This document shows, piece after piece, positions 1-8,628 of a stretch of DNA of 64,000 nucleotides. A model generated the notes under the pieces. It had not been told where the DNA came from. It did not search any database and saw nothing but the letters and a program-made list of their open reading frames with translations. The DNA lies in assembly GCA_025363655.1 (NCBI GenBank), contig JANYDK010000025.1, forward strand, positions 19,439-83,438. The letters are read 5' to 3'. Positions within the stretch are counted from its first letter, which is position 1. Every line of letters begins with the position of its first letter. Source of the DNA: Deltaproteobacteria bacterium (lineage in GTDB: Bacteria; Myxococcota_A; Polyangia; Polyangiales; JADJMO01). A program made the position numbers and the translations under genes.

Positions 1-2055
1 GAGGATGAGCTGCGCGCGCGGCTTCACCTGCGTCACGACGTAGCCGAGGAGAGGCGGCATCCCGCTGCCAGCGCCGAACGGAATGCCCTTGAGCGCGGCC
101 GAGGTCGAGCGCACACGCGGGATGAAGTCTTCTTCGCGGATCGACGAACGCGCCGCGAGGATGGTCTCCTGCGCGAAGACCGCCGGGAGCTTGCGCGCGT
201 CGGTGATCAAGTAGAAGCGACCGCCGCCGAGCTTGGCCATCTCGGCGAGGCCTTCCACGTCGGGGCCTTCGCCGAGCGAGATGACGCTGGTGGTGATGCC
301 CTTGCTCGCGGCCTCTTTGACGAGCTTCGGTGCGTCGTTGCGCTCCTCGGCGTCGGCGCCGTCGGAGAAGAGGAGCATGTGCCGCAGGTTCGACGACTCG
401 CTCGGAGCGAGCAGGGCTTTGTAGCCCTCGCGCAGCGACAGATCGATGTAGATGCCGCCGCCGCCGGGGCCGACGCTGCGGATCTTCTTCTCGATGACGT
501 CCTTGTCGCCGACCGGACCGATGGGGATGGTCTGTTTGACGTCGGTGTCGACGTGCCAAACGCCGAGTCGATCGCTCGGTCCGAGGAGACGCGCCGAGCG
601 CGCGGCGGCCTCGTTGGCGAGGTCGATCTTCATCTTTCCGCCCTCGACCGGCGCCGCCATCGAGCCTGAGTAGTCGATGACGATGAGCTCGGTGAGCTGC
701 ACCTTCCGACGCTCTTTCGTGAGGTCGAACGTCACCGGCGAGATCTCTTCGATCGGCGTGTGTCCGTAGCCGCCGGGGCCCATCGTGTTCTCGCTGCCCA
801 TGAGCAGGAGACCGCCGCCGAGGTCTTTCACGTACTTCGCCATCGCCTCCATCTGCGCCGGAATCAGGTCTTTGGCGTTGATGTCGGCGAGGACGACGAG
901 GTCGTACGCCGCCAGCTCGGCGAGCTCGGTCGGCACCGCGAAGCGACCTTTGACGACGACGCGATATCCCTCCGCCTCGAGCGCGGTCTTCAGCGGCTTG
1001 GCCTTCGCCTCTTCCTTCTGCAGCACCAGCACCGTCGAGGGGCCACGCACGCGGACGAAGGTGGTGGCGAGGTTGTCGTCGACGCTGGCATCGACCGCGG
1101 CATCGAGCGGACGGACGTGGATTTCGTATTTGTGCAGTCCTGGATCGGGCGCGCGATCTTTGAAGCGAATCACGTCCTCGCCGGGCGAGACCTTGGTGAG
1201 GAACTTGGCGATCTCGGCGCCGTCGCGTTGGACGGTCACCTCGACGTCGATCGGATCTTTCGCCGGAGGCGTGTGGACGACGGCGCGAATTTCGATGGTC
1301 TCGCCTTCGTCGGCGAGCGACGGACCACGCGCGGCGACGACGGCGACGTCGGGGAGCGTCTGCTGTTCGAGGACGACGACGTCGATCGGAACCCCCAGCG
1401 CACGCGCGCGCGCCGCGGCAGCGAGGGCGTCTCCGCGATTGGAGACACCATCGCTGACGAGGACGACGCGACCACCGCCGGCCGCGAGGACCTCGTCGAC
1501 CGCGCGACGAATGCCCGCCTCGAGATCGGTGGCGTCGCGGCCAATCGTCGGCTCGGGCGAAGCGATCGCTTCTCCCTTCGGGTGAAGCGGTTCGGAGAGC
1601 GCGGCGGTGGCACCGAAGCGGACGACCCCCAGGCGATCGTCCTTCAACATCTTCTGCTCGGCGAGCGTCAAATCGTTGCGCAGGTCTCCCTCGGCGTCCT
1701 TCACGAGATCGATGCTGCGCGAGCGATCGGCGGCCACGACGACCGCCATCCGATCGGCAGGACGCACCAGCTCGAGCTCTGAGGCGGCGAGCACCGCGAG
1801 AATCAACGCCAGCCAGCCGAGGATCGACGCGGCGATTTTTCGTGGGCGTGAGAGAGCGATCTCGGTCGTGAACAGTCGAACGAGGACGAGCAGCGCGACG
1901 ACGCCGCCGAGGACCAGCACCCACAGATGACTGACGTGGAACGAATACTGGGTGATGCGCCACCACGCGAACGTGCTCGGCGTCGTGGCCGGTGTCGGCG
2001 CGCCGAAGCCGAAGCTCGCGCCGCTCACGCCACTCATGAAGGAGGCGAGCGTCAT
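1..2055 (-). CDS. VWA domain / GATase-like membrane protein (3' end outside window)
   Basis: The reading frame runs from an ATG at 2055 down to base 1 without a stop, so the C-terminus is missing; 685 codons are visible. Two hydrophobic segments lie near residues 44-60 and 73-90. A first VWA-like region follows with a MIDAS-like D-R-S-R-S near residue 107. A class-I glutamine-amidotransferase-like fold follows (around residues 330-430, rich in GGGLLLMGS-type strands). A second VWA region carries a canonical D-Y-S-G-S-M MIDAS near residue 460. This architecture is known from large VWA/GATase-like membrane proteins of Planctomycetes and Myxococcota whose role is unclear; metal-dependent adhesion or MoxR-linked assembly is usually assumed. 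Its ATG overlaps the stop of the upstream VWA gene (ATGA), so the two are translationally coupled. Confidence 0.85.
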   Translation of the reverse strand, partial: MTLASFMSGVSGASFGFGAPTPATTPSTFAWWRITQYSFHVSHLWVLVLGGVVALLVLVRLFTTEIALSRPRKIAASILGWLALILAVLAASELELVRPADRMAVVVAADRSRSIDLVKDAEGDLRNDLTLAEQKMLKDDRLGVVRFGATAALSEPLHPKGEAIASPEPTIGRDATDLEAGIRRAVDEVLAAGGGRVVLVSDGVSNRGDALAAAARARALGVPIDVVVLEQQTLPDVAVVAARGPSLADEGETIEIRAVVHTPPAKDPIDVEVTVQRDGAEIAKFLTKVSPGEDVIRFKDRAPDPGLHKYEIHVRPLDAAVDASVDDNLATTFVRVRGPSTVLVLQKEEAKAKPLKTALEAEGYRVVVKGRFAVPTELAELAAYDLVVLADINAKDLIPAQMEAMAKYVKDLGGGLLLMGSENTMGPGGYGHTPIEEISPVTFDLTKERRKVQLTELIVIDYSGSMAAPVEGGKMKIDLANEAAARSARLLGPSDRLGVWHVDTDVKQTIPIGPVGDKDVIEKKIRSVGPGGGGIYIDLSLREGYKALLAPSESSNLRHMLLFSDGADAEERNDAPKLVKEAASKGITTSVISLGEGPDVEGLAEMAKLGGGRFYLITDARKLPAVFAQETILAARSSIREEDFIPRVRSTSAALKGIPFGAGSGMPPLLGYVVTQVKPRAQLIL

Positions 2056-4133
2056 GCCTTCACCGGTGGCTTCCCGATGCGGGTGAGGCGAGCGACGACG
2101 CGACGACCGCGCTTGGTGAGCCAGAGGGCATCGAAGGCGAGGAAGAGTGCGGCGACGGCGGCGACGATCCAACGCAAATCGGCGCGGGCGCGCTGGGCCT
2201 TCTGCGCCGAGTCGTCTTCCACTTTGGGCGCGTTGCCCATCGCCGCGATTTTGTGGCGCGTCGGCTCCACGAGGTGCTCGATGTCGCTCTCGTGCTCCGA
2301 GAGCAGCGAGACGGTGAGCGGCGCCCCGGTGGCCGCGCCTTCGAGCGCGTAAGGACCTGCCTTGTCGACACCTTCGAGGAGCGCGACGCCCTCGAGCACC
2401 GGCGCGCGGGCGACGATTTCCCCCGCCCCAGCGGCCCCGACGGCGACGAGACGTTTTGCTACGATTTCCGTAGCGCCGGCGGCCGCGGTGATGCGCGCGG
2501 CGATGCCTGCGCGCGTGGTCGGTGCCCACGATCGATCACGACGTCCCCGCGCCACGTCGACGATGTCGCGCACCATGAGCACGAAGGCGGCCTTGCGCGC
2601 GAGGTCGCCGTCTGCCGGATCGAAGCCCCAGATGGTGATGGTGCGATCGAGCGTCGAGGCGTCGGCCATCACCGAGAGCTGCTCGGCGCGCACCAGCGAC
2701 GCGGGGCCGAGCGTGCCTGCGCCCGCCGTCGCGTCTCCTCCGAGCGGCGCGATCGGGACCACGCGGCCGAGCTTCACCCCTTCGAGATCGACGTAGCGAA
2801 GGCGCGGATCGCTCGGGGACCATGAGGTGATCGGCGGCAATTGCGCGCCGCTGACCGCTTGTCCGACGGTGCGCCCCGCGCATGGTCCAGGCGGTGGATT
2901 GACGACGACGACGTCGCCTCCGCCCGGCACGACGGTGGGACAAGTGTCGGCGACGACGACGAGCGCCCAGGCTTCGATCGCGGTCCGCGCGAGATCGCCG
3001 GTGTTGACCTTGGTGAGCTTGACCTCGGGATCGGCGCCGAGTGCCTTGCCGATCCACGACGCGCCGCCGACGCCGAGCGAAGCGAGCACGACCGGCATGC
3101 GCCTCGAGGGCGGAACGACGATCTGCGCGGAGTCGTCGAGCGCGAGCCCATCGCTCGGATTGAGCTCGACGATCAGCGTCGCCAGCTCGTCGGAACCATC
3201 GGCGGCGGGCTTGAATCCAAGCGACGCGGCCGCCTTCCCCGAGGGACCAAGGTCGACCTTCTGCGCGTCGAGCGCCTCGGCGCGGTCGATGCGACGGAGC
3301 GTGACGTAGCGAATGCGCCCTTCCGCAGGATTGCCGAAGGCGGCGAGCACGACCCCGACGTCGACGCGATCGCCGAGCTCACTGGTCGACCGACGCACGT
3401 CGAGCCGAACGATGCCGATGTTGCCTTCGCGTGCACCGCCCGGCGGCGGCGGATCGATGGTCACGATGTCGAGCACCGGACCGCCGTCTTCGTCGAGCCA
3501 GGTCGGCGTCTGCGCCAACGCTCCATCGGTGATCAAGACCACCCGCCGACGACCACCGCGGCTACGGAGCAGATCGCGCGCGACGTCGAGGGACGGCTCG
3601 AGATCGCCTTCGACGAGGCCGATGTCGAGCGCAGTGACCGCTTCCCTCGCCGAACGCGCGCCCCTCTGCAGAGGGCTCGTGACCCGCGCGTCCCGACCGG
3701 CGACGACGATCGCGATCTCGGTGCCGACGCCGAGCTGATCGATGAGCTTGTTCGCCTCTTCTTTGGCGCGCGTGAGGCGCGTCGGTGCGCTCCCGTCCTT
3801 GTCGGTCGAGATCGGCTTCACCCGCGCGCCCATCGAGGCCGAGCGATCGATGACGATGACCACCGCGTCGGCGTCGATCGCCCCGCCCTTGCTCACCGGC
3901 CGCGCGAAGGCGAGCGCGAGGAGTATCAGCGCGAGCAGTTGGAGGAAGAGCGCCAGCTCGGGCACCAGGCGCTTCCACGGATCGCGGGCCGCGGCTTCCC
4001 GTCGCGCCAACTCGTACATCGCAGCGCTCGCGACCCTCACCTTCCGGCGGCGGGTCTTGAGGATGTAGAGCAGGATGAGCGGCGCGGCTGCGGCGGCGAT
4101 CCAGAGCGCCTTGGGGAGGAGCAAAGCGAACAT
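2052..4133 (-). CDS. BatA-like VWA membrane protein
   Basis: 693 residues. The N-terminus is an aerotolerance-regulator (BatA-type) membrane domain: a hydrophobic helix at about 7-23, a short basic K-T-R-R-R-K stretch, then a second helix at about 58-75. A VWA domain follows with the MIDAS D-R-S-A-S-M near residue 90. The middle is beta-rich, and a single helix near 645-665 is followed by a basic tail. I start it at the ATG at 4133 because the BatA-type N-terminus begins there; an upstream extension in the same frame is arginine-rich and out of character. BatA-like proteins are inner-membrane proteins that often work with MoxR ATPases; none is adjacent here, but one lies at 39.8 kb. First gene of an at least two-gene minus-strand operon. 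Confidence 0.85.
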   Translation of the reverse strand: MFALLLPKALWIAAAAAPLILLYILKTRRRKVRVASAAMYELARREAAARDPWKRLVPELALFLQLLALILLALAFARPVSKGGAIDADAVVIVIDRSASMGARVKPISTDKDGSAPTRLTRAKEEANKLIDQLGVGTEIAIVVAGRDARVTSPLQRGARSAREAVTALDIGLVEGDLEPSLDVARDLLRSRGGRRRVVLITDGALAQTPTWLDEDGGPVLDIVTIDPPPPGGAREGNIGIVRLDVRRSTSELGDRVDVGVVLAAFGNPAEGRIRYVTLRRIDRAEALDAQKVDLGPSGKAAASLGFKPAADGSDELATLIVELNPSDGLALDDSAQIVVPPSRRMPVVLASLGVGGASWIGKALGADPEVKLTKVNTGDLARTAIEAWALVVVADTCPTVVPGGGDVVVVNPPPGPCAGRTVGQAVSGAQLPPITSWSPSDPRLRYVDLEGVKLGRVVPIAPLGGDATAGAGTLGPASLVRAEQLSVMADASTLDRTITIWGFDPADGDLARKAAFVLMVRDIVDVARGRRDRSWAPTTRAGIAARITAAAGATEIVAKRLVAVGAAGAGEIVARAPVLEGVALLEGVDKAGPYALEGAATGAPLTVSLLSEHESDIEHLVEPTRHKIAAMGNAPKVEDDSAQKAQRARADLRWIVAAVAALFLAFDALWLTKRGRRVVARLTRIGKPPVKA

Positions 4134-4208
4134 TGGGTCGCGGGGAGAGCCTACCACCTGGCAACGCACCGCCGCGGAAGCGTGTTCCGAGCGGTTCCCG
4201 GCCTCACC

Positions 4209-4237
4209 TTGACTTGCACCAACATTGAACACACATT
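4209..4237 (+). promoter_or_regulatory. Candidate promoter of the photolyase gene
   Basis: A TTGACT -35-like hexamer (4209-4214) is followed after 17 bp by CACATT (4232-4237), a weak -10. Transcription would start about 4244, at or just before the ATG at 4247, so the mRNA would be leaderless or nearly so. There is no Shine-Dalgarno sequence before this ATG. Position and spacing are seen; activity is inferred. Confidence 0.4.
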
Positions 4238-4243
4238 GAACAA
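4211..4243 (+). promoter_or_regulatory. Three 11-bp direct repeats (CarH/LitR-like operator candidate)
   Basis: TTGCAC at 4214, TTGAAC at 4225 and TTGAAC at 4236 are spaced exactly 11 bp apart. The last two sit in identical 10-mers ACATTGAACA (4222-4231 and 4233-4242). MerR-type B12 photoreceptors of the CarH/LitR family bind tandem 11-bp direct repeats related to TTGTACA that overlap promoters, and photolyase genes are among their known targets. The repeats overlap the proposed -35/-10 region, as expected for a repressor. No carH/litR gene is in this window, so the regulator is inferred. Confidence 0.45.
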
Positions 4244-4246
4244 GCA

Positions 4247-5734
4247 ATGAGAACGCTCGTCTGGTTCCGCGGAAAAGATCTCCGCCTCGCCGACCACCCC
4301 GCCCTCGTCGCGGCGGCCTCTTCGGGCGAGGTCGTGCCGCTTTTCGTGCTCGATCCGTACTTCTTCGAGCCGGCGCGCGCGCGAGAGCTGCCGCACCGAA
4401 TGCAGTTCCTCCTCGCCTCGCTCCGGTCCCTCGAAGACGGCCTCGCCTCGCTCGGCTCGAGGCTGCTGGTGGTGCGGGGCAAGAGCGTCGAGGTCGTCCC
4501 GTGCCTGGCCGAGGCGCTCCGGGTCGATCGGGTGGTCGCCCATCGATGGAGCGAGCCCTTCGCCCGCGAGCGAGATGACCGCGTCGCCAAGGCACTGAAG
4601 GTCCCCTTCGAGCTCTTCGAGTCCGAGACCCTGGCGCCTCCCGGCTCTCTGCGCACCGGCGCGGGCACGCCGTTCTCGGTCTTCAGCGCTTTCGCGCGTG
4701 CGTTCGCGGCCAACATCGAGCCAGGCAAGCCGCTCCCCGCGCCGCGCAGCCTGCCGCCTCTCCCGAAAGACGTCGTCGCGACGATCGAGAAAGCCATGGA
4801 CCAAACGGCGTTCCCTGCCGTGATCCCGACGATGGCCTCGCTCGGCATTCCGACCAACACGCGTCTTCCCGAAGGTGGGGAGGTCGCAGCGCGCGCGCGG
4901 TTGGCGAAGTTTCTCGAAGGTCCGGCCGCCGAATACCCGACGCTCCGCGATCGAATGGATCTCGGAGGGACGAGTCGTCTCTCGGTCGATCTCAAGTTCG
5001 GCACCCTTTCGGTGCGCACCGTGTGGCACGCAGCGGCGCGCGCGCTCGGGGCCAAGGCGCCGGCCGCGCTCCGAACGTTCCACAGCGAGCTCCTGTGGCG
5101 CGAGTTCGCCCACGCCATGCTGTGGGATCGCCCCGAGCTCCTGAAGCGGCCTTTTCGTGCTGGTTTCGCGAAATTCCCTTGGTCGCGTGACGAGAGCCTC
5201 TTCGCGACCTTCGCTGGCGGACGCACCGGCTATCCGATCGTCGACGCCGCCGCGCGGCAGCTCCTCCTCGAAGGCTTCGTCCACAACCGCGCACGGATGA
5301 TCGCCGCCAGCTTCATGACCAAGCACCTCCTGCTCGACTATCGCCTCGGCGAGCAGCACTACATGAAGCACCTCGTCGACGGTGACTGGGCGGCGAACAA
5401 CATGGGCTGGCAGTGGTCGGCGGGCTGCGGCTGCGATGCGCAGCCTTATTTTCGCGTCTTCAACCCGGTCACGCAGGGGGAGCGCTTCGACCCCGAAGGT
5501 AACTACGTACGACGCTGGATCCCCGAGCTGGCGAAGGTGCCGACCAAGTTCATCCATCAACCATGGCGAGCGCCACCGCTCGAGCTCGCGAGCGCCGGCG
5601 TGCGCATCGGGGCCACCTACCCGGCGCCGATCGTCGAGCTCGCCGAAGGTCGCGAGCGCTTCCTCGCGATCGCCAAGGGCCACCTCGACGCAGGGGCGAG
5701 AGGAGCAAACGATGACCTCGTACGCGACGCCTGA
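4247..5734 (+). CDS. phrB: Deoxyribodipyrimidine photolyase
   Basis: 495 residues, the usual length of class I cryptochrome/photolyases. The N-terminal alpha/beta antenna-binding domain begins with the typical [17 protein letters not shown]. The C-terminal helical FAD domain carries the signature blocks [51 protein letters not shown] and PYFRVFNP. It repairs UV-induced cyclobutane pyrimidine dimers in DNA using blue light and reduced FAD. It is transcribed divergently from the VWA pair. Its 3' end overlaps the DCC-family gene by 23 bp, so the two form an operon. An 11-bp-spaced repeat array overlaps its promoter and suggests light control. The possibility that it is a CPD-specific cryptochrome-like enzyme cannot be excluded from sequence alone. 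Confidence 0.95.
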   Translation: MRTLVWFRGKDLRLADHPALVAAASSGEVVPLFVLDPYFFEPARARELPHRMQFLLASLRSLEDGLASLGSRLLVVRGKSVEVVPCLAEALRVDRVVAHRWSEPFARERDDRVAKALKVPFELFESETLAPPGSLRTGAGTPFSVFSAFARAFAANIEPGKPLPAPRSLPPLPKDVVATIEKAMDQTAFPAVIPTMASLGIPTNTRLPEGGEVAARARLAKFLEGPAAEYPTLRDRMDLGGTSRLSVDLKFGTLSVRTVWHAAARALGAKAPAALRTFHSELLWREFAHAMLWDRPELLKRPFRAGFAKFPWSRDESLFATFAGGRTGYPIVDAAARQLLLEGFVHNRARMIAASFMTKHLLLDYRLGEQHYMKHLVDGDWAANNMGWQWSAGCGCDAQPYFRVFNPVTQGERFDPEGNYVRRWIPELAKVPTKFIHQPWRAPPLELASAGVRIGATYPAPIVELAEGRERFLAIAKGHLDAGARGANDDLVRDA

Positions 5735-6107
5735 GCACGAATTCGAGGTGTTCTACGACGGCGCGTGCCCGCTTTGCATGCGCGAGATCCGCATGCTCCG
5801 GCGCCTCGATCGGCAAGGTCGCATCGTCTTCACCGACATCACCGATCCTTCGTTCGACGAGCGCGCGATCGGCGTCGATTGGCAGACGCTGATGGCTCGC
5901 ATCCACGGACGACTCCCCGACGGAACGCTCGTCGAAGGCGTCGAGGTCTTCCGACGTCTCTACGCGGCCGTCGGCTTTCGTCGTCTCGTCGCCATCACGC
6001 GCTGGCCGGGCCTCCGCCAGCTCTGCGAGCTCGGCTATCACCTCTTCGCGAAGAACCGCCTTCGTCTCACCGGTCGCTGCGTCGACGATCGTTGCGTCAC
6101 GCGCTGA
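5712..6107 (+). CDS. DCC-family thiol-disulfide oxidoreductase-like protein
   Basis: 131 residues. The N-terminus contains [15 protein letters not shown], the hallmark of the DUF393/DCC family, with a CxxC pair and thioredoxin-like start. The middle has GVEVFRRLY followed by W-P-G-L-R, also typical. The family is predicted to act as thiol-disulfide oxidoreductases; substrates are unknown. The ATG at 5712 has a good AGGAG six bases upstream and lies inside the last 23 bp of the photolyase gene, indicating cotranscription. DCC proteins are repeatedly found beside photolyases, so a link to flavoenzyme protection or light stress is plausible but not shown. Confidence 0.88.
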   Translation: MTSYATPEHEFEVFYDGACPLCMREIRMLRRLDRQGRIVFTDITDPSFDERAIGVDWQTLMARIHGRLPDGTLVEGVEVFRRLYAAVGFRRLVAITRWPGLRQLCELGYHLFAKNRLRLTGRCVDDRCVTR

Positions 6108-6143
6108 ACGCCTGGCTCGCCTGAGTTGCGCTACGCTGGGTCG

Positions 6144-7112
6144 ATGTCCAACGCATCGAAACAACGCGGTTCCGCCGCACTCTTCGTCCTCGTGCTGGCC
6201 GCGAGTGGCTGCAGCGGAAGCGGCGACGGCGCGACCGACGATGGCGGCAGCGGCACCGACGGTTCACCGGTCGACGACACCGCGAGTGGCACCGACACCG
6301 CTGGCGGCACCGACACTGGTGCCGACACGATCGGGGCCGACACGATCGGCACCGATACGATCGGCATCGACACCACGGCGCCCGACACGAAGACGACGAC
6401 CGACAGCGGCGCGGGCATCGACACCGCCATCGACGGCGGTCCGACCTGCACCTTCACGCCCGACACCGACGGCTTCTTCAAGCTCACCAGCCCCAAGTCC
6501 GACTACTGGGTGCGCCTGCCGCCGAAGTTCGACAAGACCAAGCCCGCGCGTCTCCTCTTCGGCATCCATGGCTGCGGCGACACTGCGCGCAACTTCGCCA
6601 CCTGGGCCATCGTCCCCTACGCGCTGCGCGCGACGCAGGACTACATCGGCCTGTCCCTCGGCGGCCGCGAAGGCGCCTGCTGGACGATCTCGACCGACAC
6701 CGCCGTCGCAGAGGCCGCGCTCGCCCACATCGCTTCGTGCTTCGCCATCGATCCGAAGAAGACCGTCCTCGCCGGTTACTCGAGCGGCGGCGGCATGGCC
6801 TACTCGATGGGTCTGTCGAAGGCCGGAAATTACGCGGGGATCCTCATCGAGAACTCCGGCCTCTCGCAGGCGGTCGGCGGCGGCAACGTCACGAAGGTGC
6901 TCGGCGCTGCGGCTTGGAAGATCAACATCGCCCAATCGGCGCGCATCGGCGACGGCAGCTACGCCATCGCCGGCATCCGCGCCGACCGCGACAAGATGAT
7001 CGCGGCCGGATTTCCACTCCAATACCGCGAGCTCGACGGAACCCACGACGGAAGCACCGATGACTGGGCGCTCTTCCTCATTCCGAAGATGAGCGCCTGG
7101 ACCGCGCCATAG
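6144..7112 (+). CDS. Esterase/PHB-depolymerase-like lipoprotein
   Basis: 322 residues from the ATG at 6144; an upstream in-frame ATG at 6126 is less likely because it weakens the signal peptide. A signal peptide with lipobox ASGC is followed by an Asp/Thr/Gly-rich linker of about 80 residues that includes a 15-nt DNA repeat. The catalytic domain is an alpha/beta hydrolase related to poly(3-hydroxybutyrate) depolymerase and feruloyl-esterase-like LpqC proteins: FGIHGCGDTARN as oxyanion region, GYSSGG as nucleophile elbow (serine near residue 215) and a late D-G-T-H histidine. Expected to be anchored at the outer membrane and to hydrolyse an ester; the substrate is unknown. The gap after the DCC gene is 36 bp. 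Confidence 0.8.
   Translation: MSNASKQRGSAALFVLVLAASGCSGSGDGATDDGGSGTDGSPVDDTASGTDTAGGTDTGADTIGADTIGTDTIGIDTTAPDTKTTTDSGAGIDTAIDGGPTCTFTPDTDGFFKLTSPKSDYWVRLPPKFDKTKPARLLFGIHGCGDTARNFATWAIVPYALRATQDYIGLSLGGREGACWTISTDTAVAEAALAHIASCFAIDPKKTVLAGYSSGGGMAYSMGLSKAGNYAGILIENSGLSQAVGGGNVTKVLGAAAWKINIAQSARIGDGSYAIAGIRADRDKMIAAGFPLQYRELDGTHDGSTDDWALFLIPKMSAWTAP
6318..6370 (+). repeat. 15-nt tandem repeat in lipoprotein linker
   Basis: Three and a half 15-nt units (start points 6318, 6333, 6348, 6363) encode G-x-D-T-I pentapeptides in the linker of the esterase-like lipoprotein. The period keeps frame, so copy-number change would only lengthen or shorten the linker. Confidence 0.75.
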
Positions 7113-7133
7113 CCACTGCCACTGGTTCGGTTC

Positions 7134-8213
7134 TCACCTGCGCGATCGGTCTCGCACCCTCGCTGCGCGCGCGAAGACCTTCCTCTGTCGGCGTGCCTCG
7201 GCGGCCACACGTGCGTCTTTTCGCTCGGCAAATGCAGCATTTTCGCGCTGCAACTTGTCCCAGCTGCGCCACCTTTCGATCGGAAGAGTGCCGTCGTCGA
7301 GGGCCGCGCGGACGGCGCATCCGGGTTCGCCTTCGTGCGCGCAGTCGGTGAAGCGACAACGTGCGGCGAGCTCGGCGAGATCGGCGAAGGCTTCGTCGAG
7401 TCCGTTGTCGGCGTCCCAGAGACGGAGCTCGCGCATGCCCGGCGTGTCGATGACGAGACCACCACTCGGCACCACGATGAGCTCGCGATGCGTCGTCGTG
7501 TGTGCACCTCGGCCGTCGACGCCGAGACCACCCGTGCTCTGCTTGTCGACGCCGAGCAGACGATTGACCAACGTCGACTTGCCAGCGCCCGAGCTGCCGA
7601 CCAGCGCGAGCGTTCGTTGACCGGAAAAATAGGCTGAAATCTCCGCGACTCCTTCGCCGGTGAGGCTGGAGACGGGGTGGACTGCAGCCGCCGCGTTGCG
7701 CTCGATTTCAGCGAGCATCGCCGAGTCGAGGGGGTGGAGGTCGATCTTGGTGAGCGCGAGGACGGGCTCGGCGCCGCACGCGCGTACGAGCGCGAGGTAG
7801 CGATCGAGTCGCCGCGCGTTGGCGTCGTTGGCGGCGCAGACCACCACCACGACGTCGACGTTGGCGGCGACGACTTGTGGCTCGGTCACGCCCCCGGCCA
7901 CCGCACGAACGAACGCGCTGCGACGCGGCAAGACCTCGTGGACGATGCCGGGCGAGCTCGGTTGACGAAGATCGTCGCCGAGCACGAGCGAAACCCAGTC
8001 GCCGACGGCAGGAAGATCGACGCGAGAGACGGCTTCGTGACGAAGCCTTCCACTGGCTTCGGCGACCCGCTCACCGTGTTCGGTGAGGACGACGTAAGCA
8101 CCGCGATGCTCGGCAGCGACGCGTGCGACGAGCGCGCCCGGGCGATCGAGCGCGCTGAAGGCGTCACGAAATGACTCGGAAAAACCCAGCTGATCGAGAC
8201 TGTAGTTGGACAA
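7134..8213 (-). CDS. rsgA: Ribosome small-subunit-dependent GTPase RsgA
   Basis: 359 residues. Circularly permuted GTPase: the OB-fold N-terminal domain is followed by TKIDL (G4), GSSGAGKSTLVNRLLG (G1/P-loop) and DTPGMREL (G3). A C-terminal zinc motif reads CRFTDCAHEGEPGC. RsgA is a late 30S assembly factor that checks the decoding centre. I prefer the TTG at 8213 (giving the family-like start S-N-Y-S-L-D-Q-L-G) because GGGAG lies nine bases upstream of it. The longer GTG start at 8261 adds 16 residues absent from the family. It is convergent with the esterase gene, with 21 bp between stops. Confidence 0.93.
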   Translation of the reverse strand: MSNYSLDQLGFSESFRDAFSALDRPGALVARVAAEHRGAYVVLTEHGERVAEASGRLRHEAVSRVDLPAVGDWVSLVLGDDLRQPSSPGIVHEVLPRRSAFVRAVAGGVTEPQVVAANVDVVVVVCAANDANARRLDRYLALVRACGAEPVLALTKIDLHPLDSAMLAEIERNAAAAVHPVSSLTGEGVAEISAYFSGQRTLALVGSSGAGKSTLVNRLLGVDKQSTGGLGVDGRGAHTTTHRELIVVPSGGLVIDTPGMRELRLWDADNGLDEAFADLAELAARCRFTDCAHEGEPGCAVRAALDDGTLPIERWRSWDKLQRENAAFAERKDARVAAEARRQRKVFARAARVRDRSRR

Positions 8214-8628
8214 TGGTGTGCACTCCCGAAGCGGACGAATGAGATGCAACCTCGCACGCACGTGGGCACGCGAGGGACCTGGCGCGGGCCGTCGCGCCGT
8301 CCGGGGGAAGCTCGGTCAGACCGAGAACGCTGCGCGGAGGGCGACGGAAGAGACGGCAATGGGCTGGTTCATGTGCGTACTCCTTCCGTGCTTTCTCTGG
8401 GCGCACAGCTGCGCGACCGAGAACGTAGCGTGAATGCTGCTGCGCGCAAGCGGTCCTCCCACCCACGCGGCAATTTGCCGCCACGCAGGATCGCCCCAAC
8501 TCCATGAAATTCCAGCCCGTGAGCGGGTTCGGTGCCTCGGGCGGATCGTCACGTCTTCGAGACGGTAGGAGGTCGACGCACAGGCTTGTCGTGCGCTAAC
8601 ACACCGCCTCGCTCGAAGGAGGATTCTC
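8214..8628. other. Intergenic region without a convincing gene
   Basis: 415 bp between the divergent RsgA and metalloprotease-like lipoprotein genes. The short ORFs here have no recognisable domain, no good start signals and overlap one another. The only structure I see is a 15-bp palindrome at 8468-8482. Promoters for both flanking genes should lie here, but no clear -35/-10 pair stands out. Confidence 0.6.
8468..8482. promoter_or_regulatory. Palindrome GCGGCAA-T-TTGCCGC
   Basis: A perfect 7-bp inverted repeat around one central base, lying between divergent genes. It has the size and symmetry of a dimeric repressor operator. No regulator is recognised nearby, so the role is a guess. Confidence 0.3.

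Noticed and set aside
1..4133. Batch of VWA proteins as a complete MoxR-Bat operon
   Set aside because: No MoxR or third Bat gene is adjacent in the window; the MoxR gene at 39.8 kb has other neighbours. The left edge may hide more.
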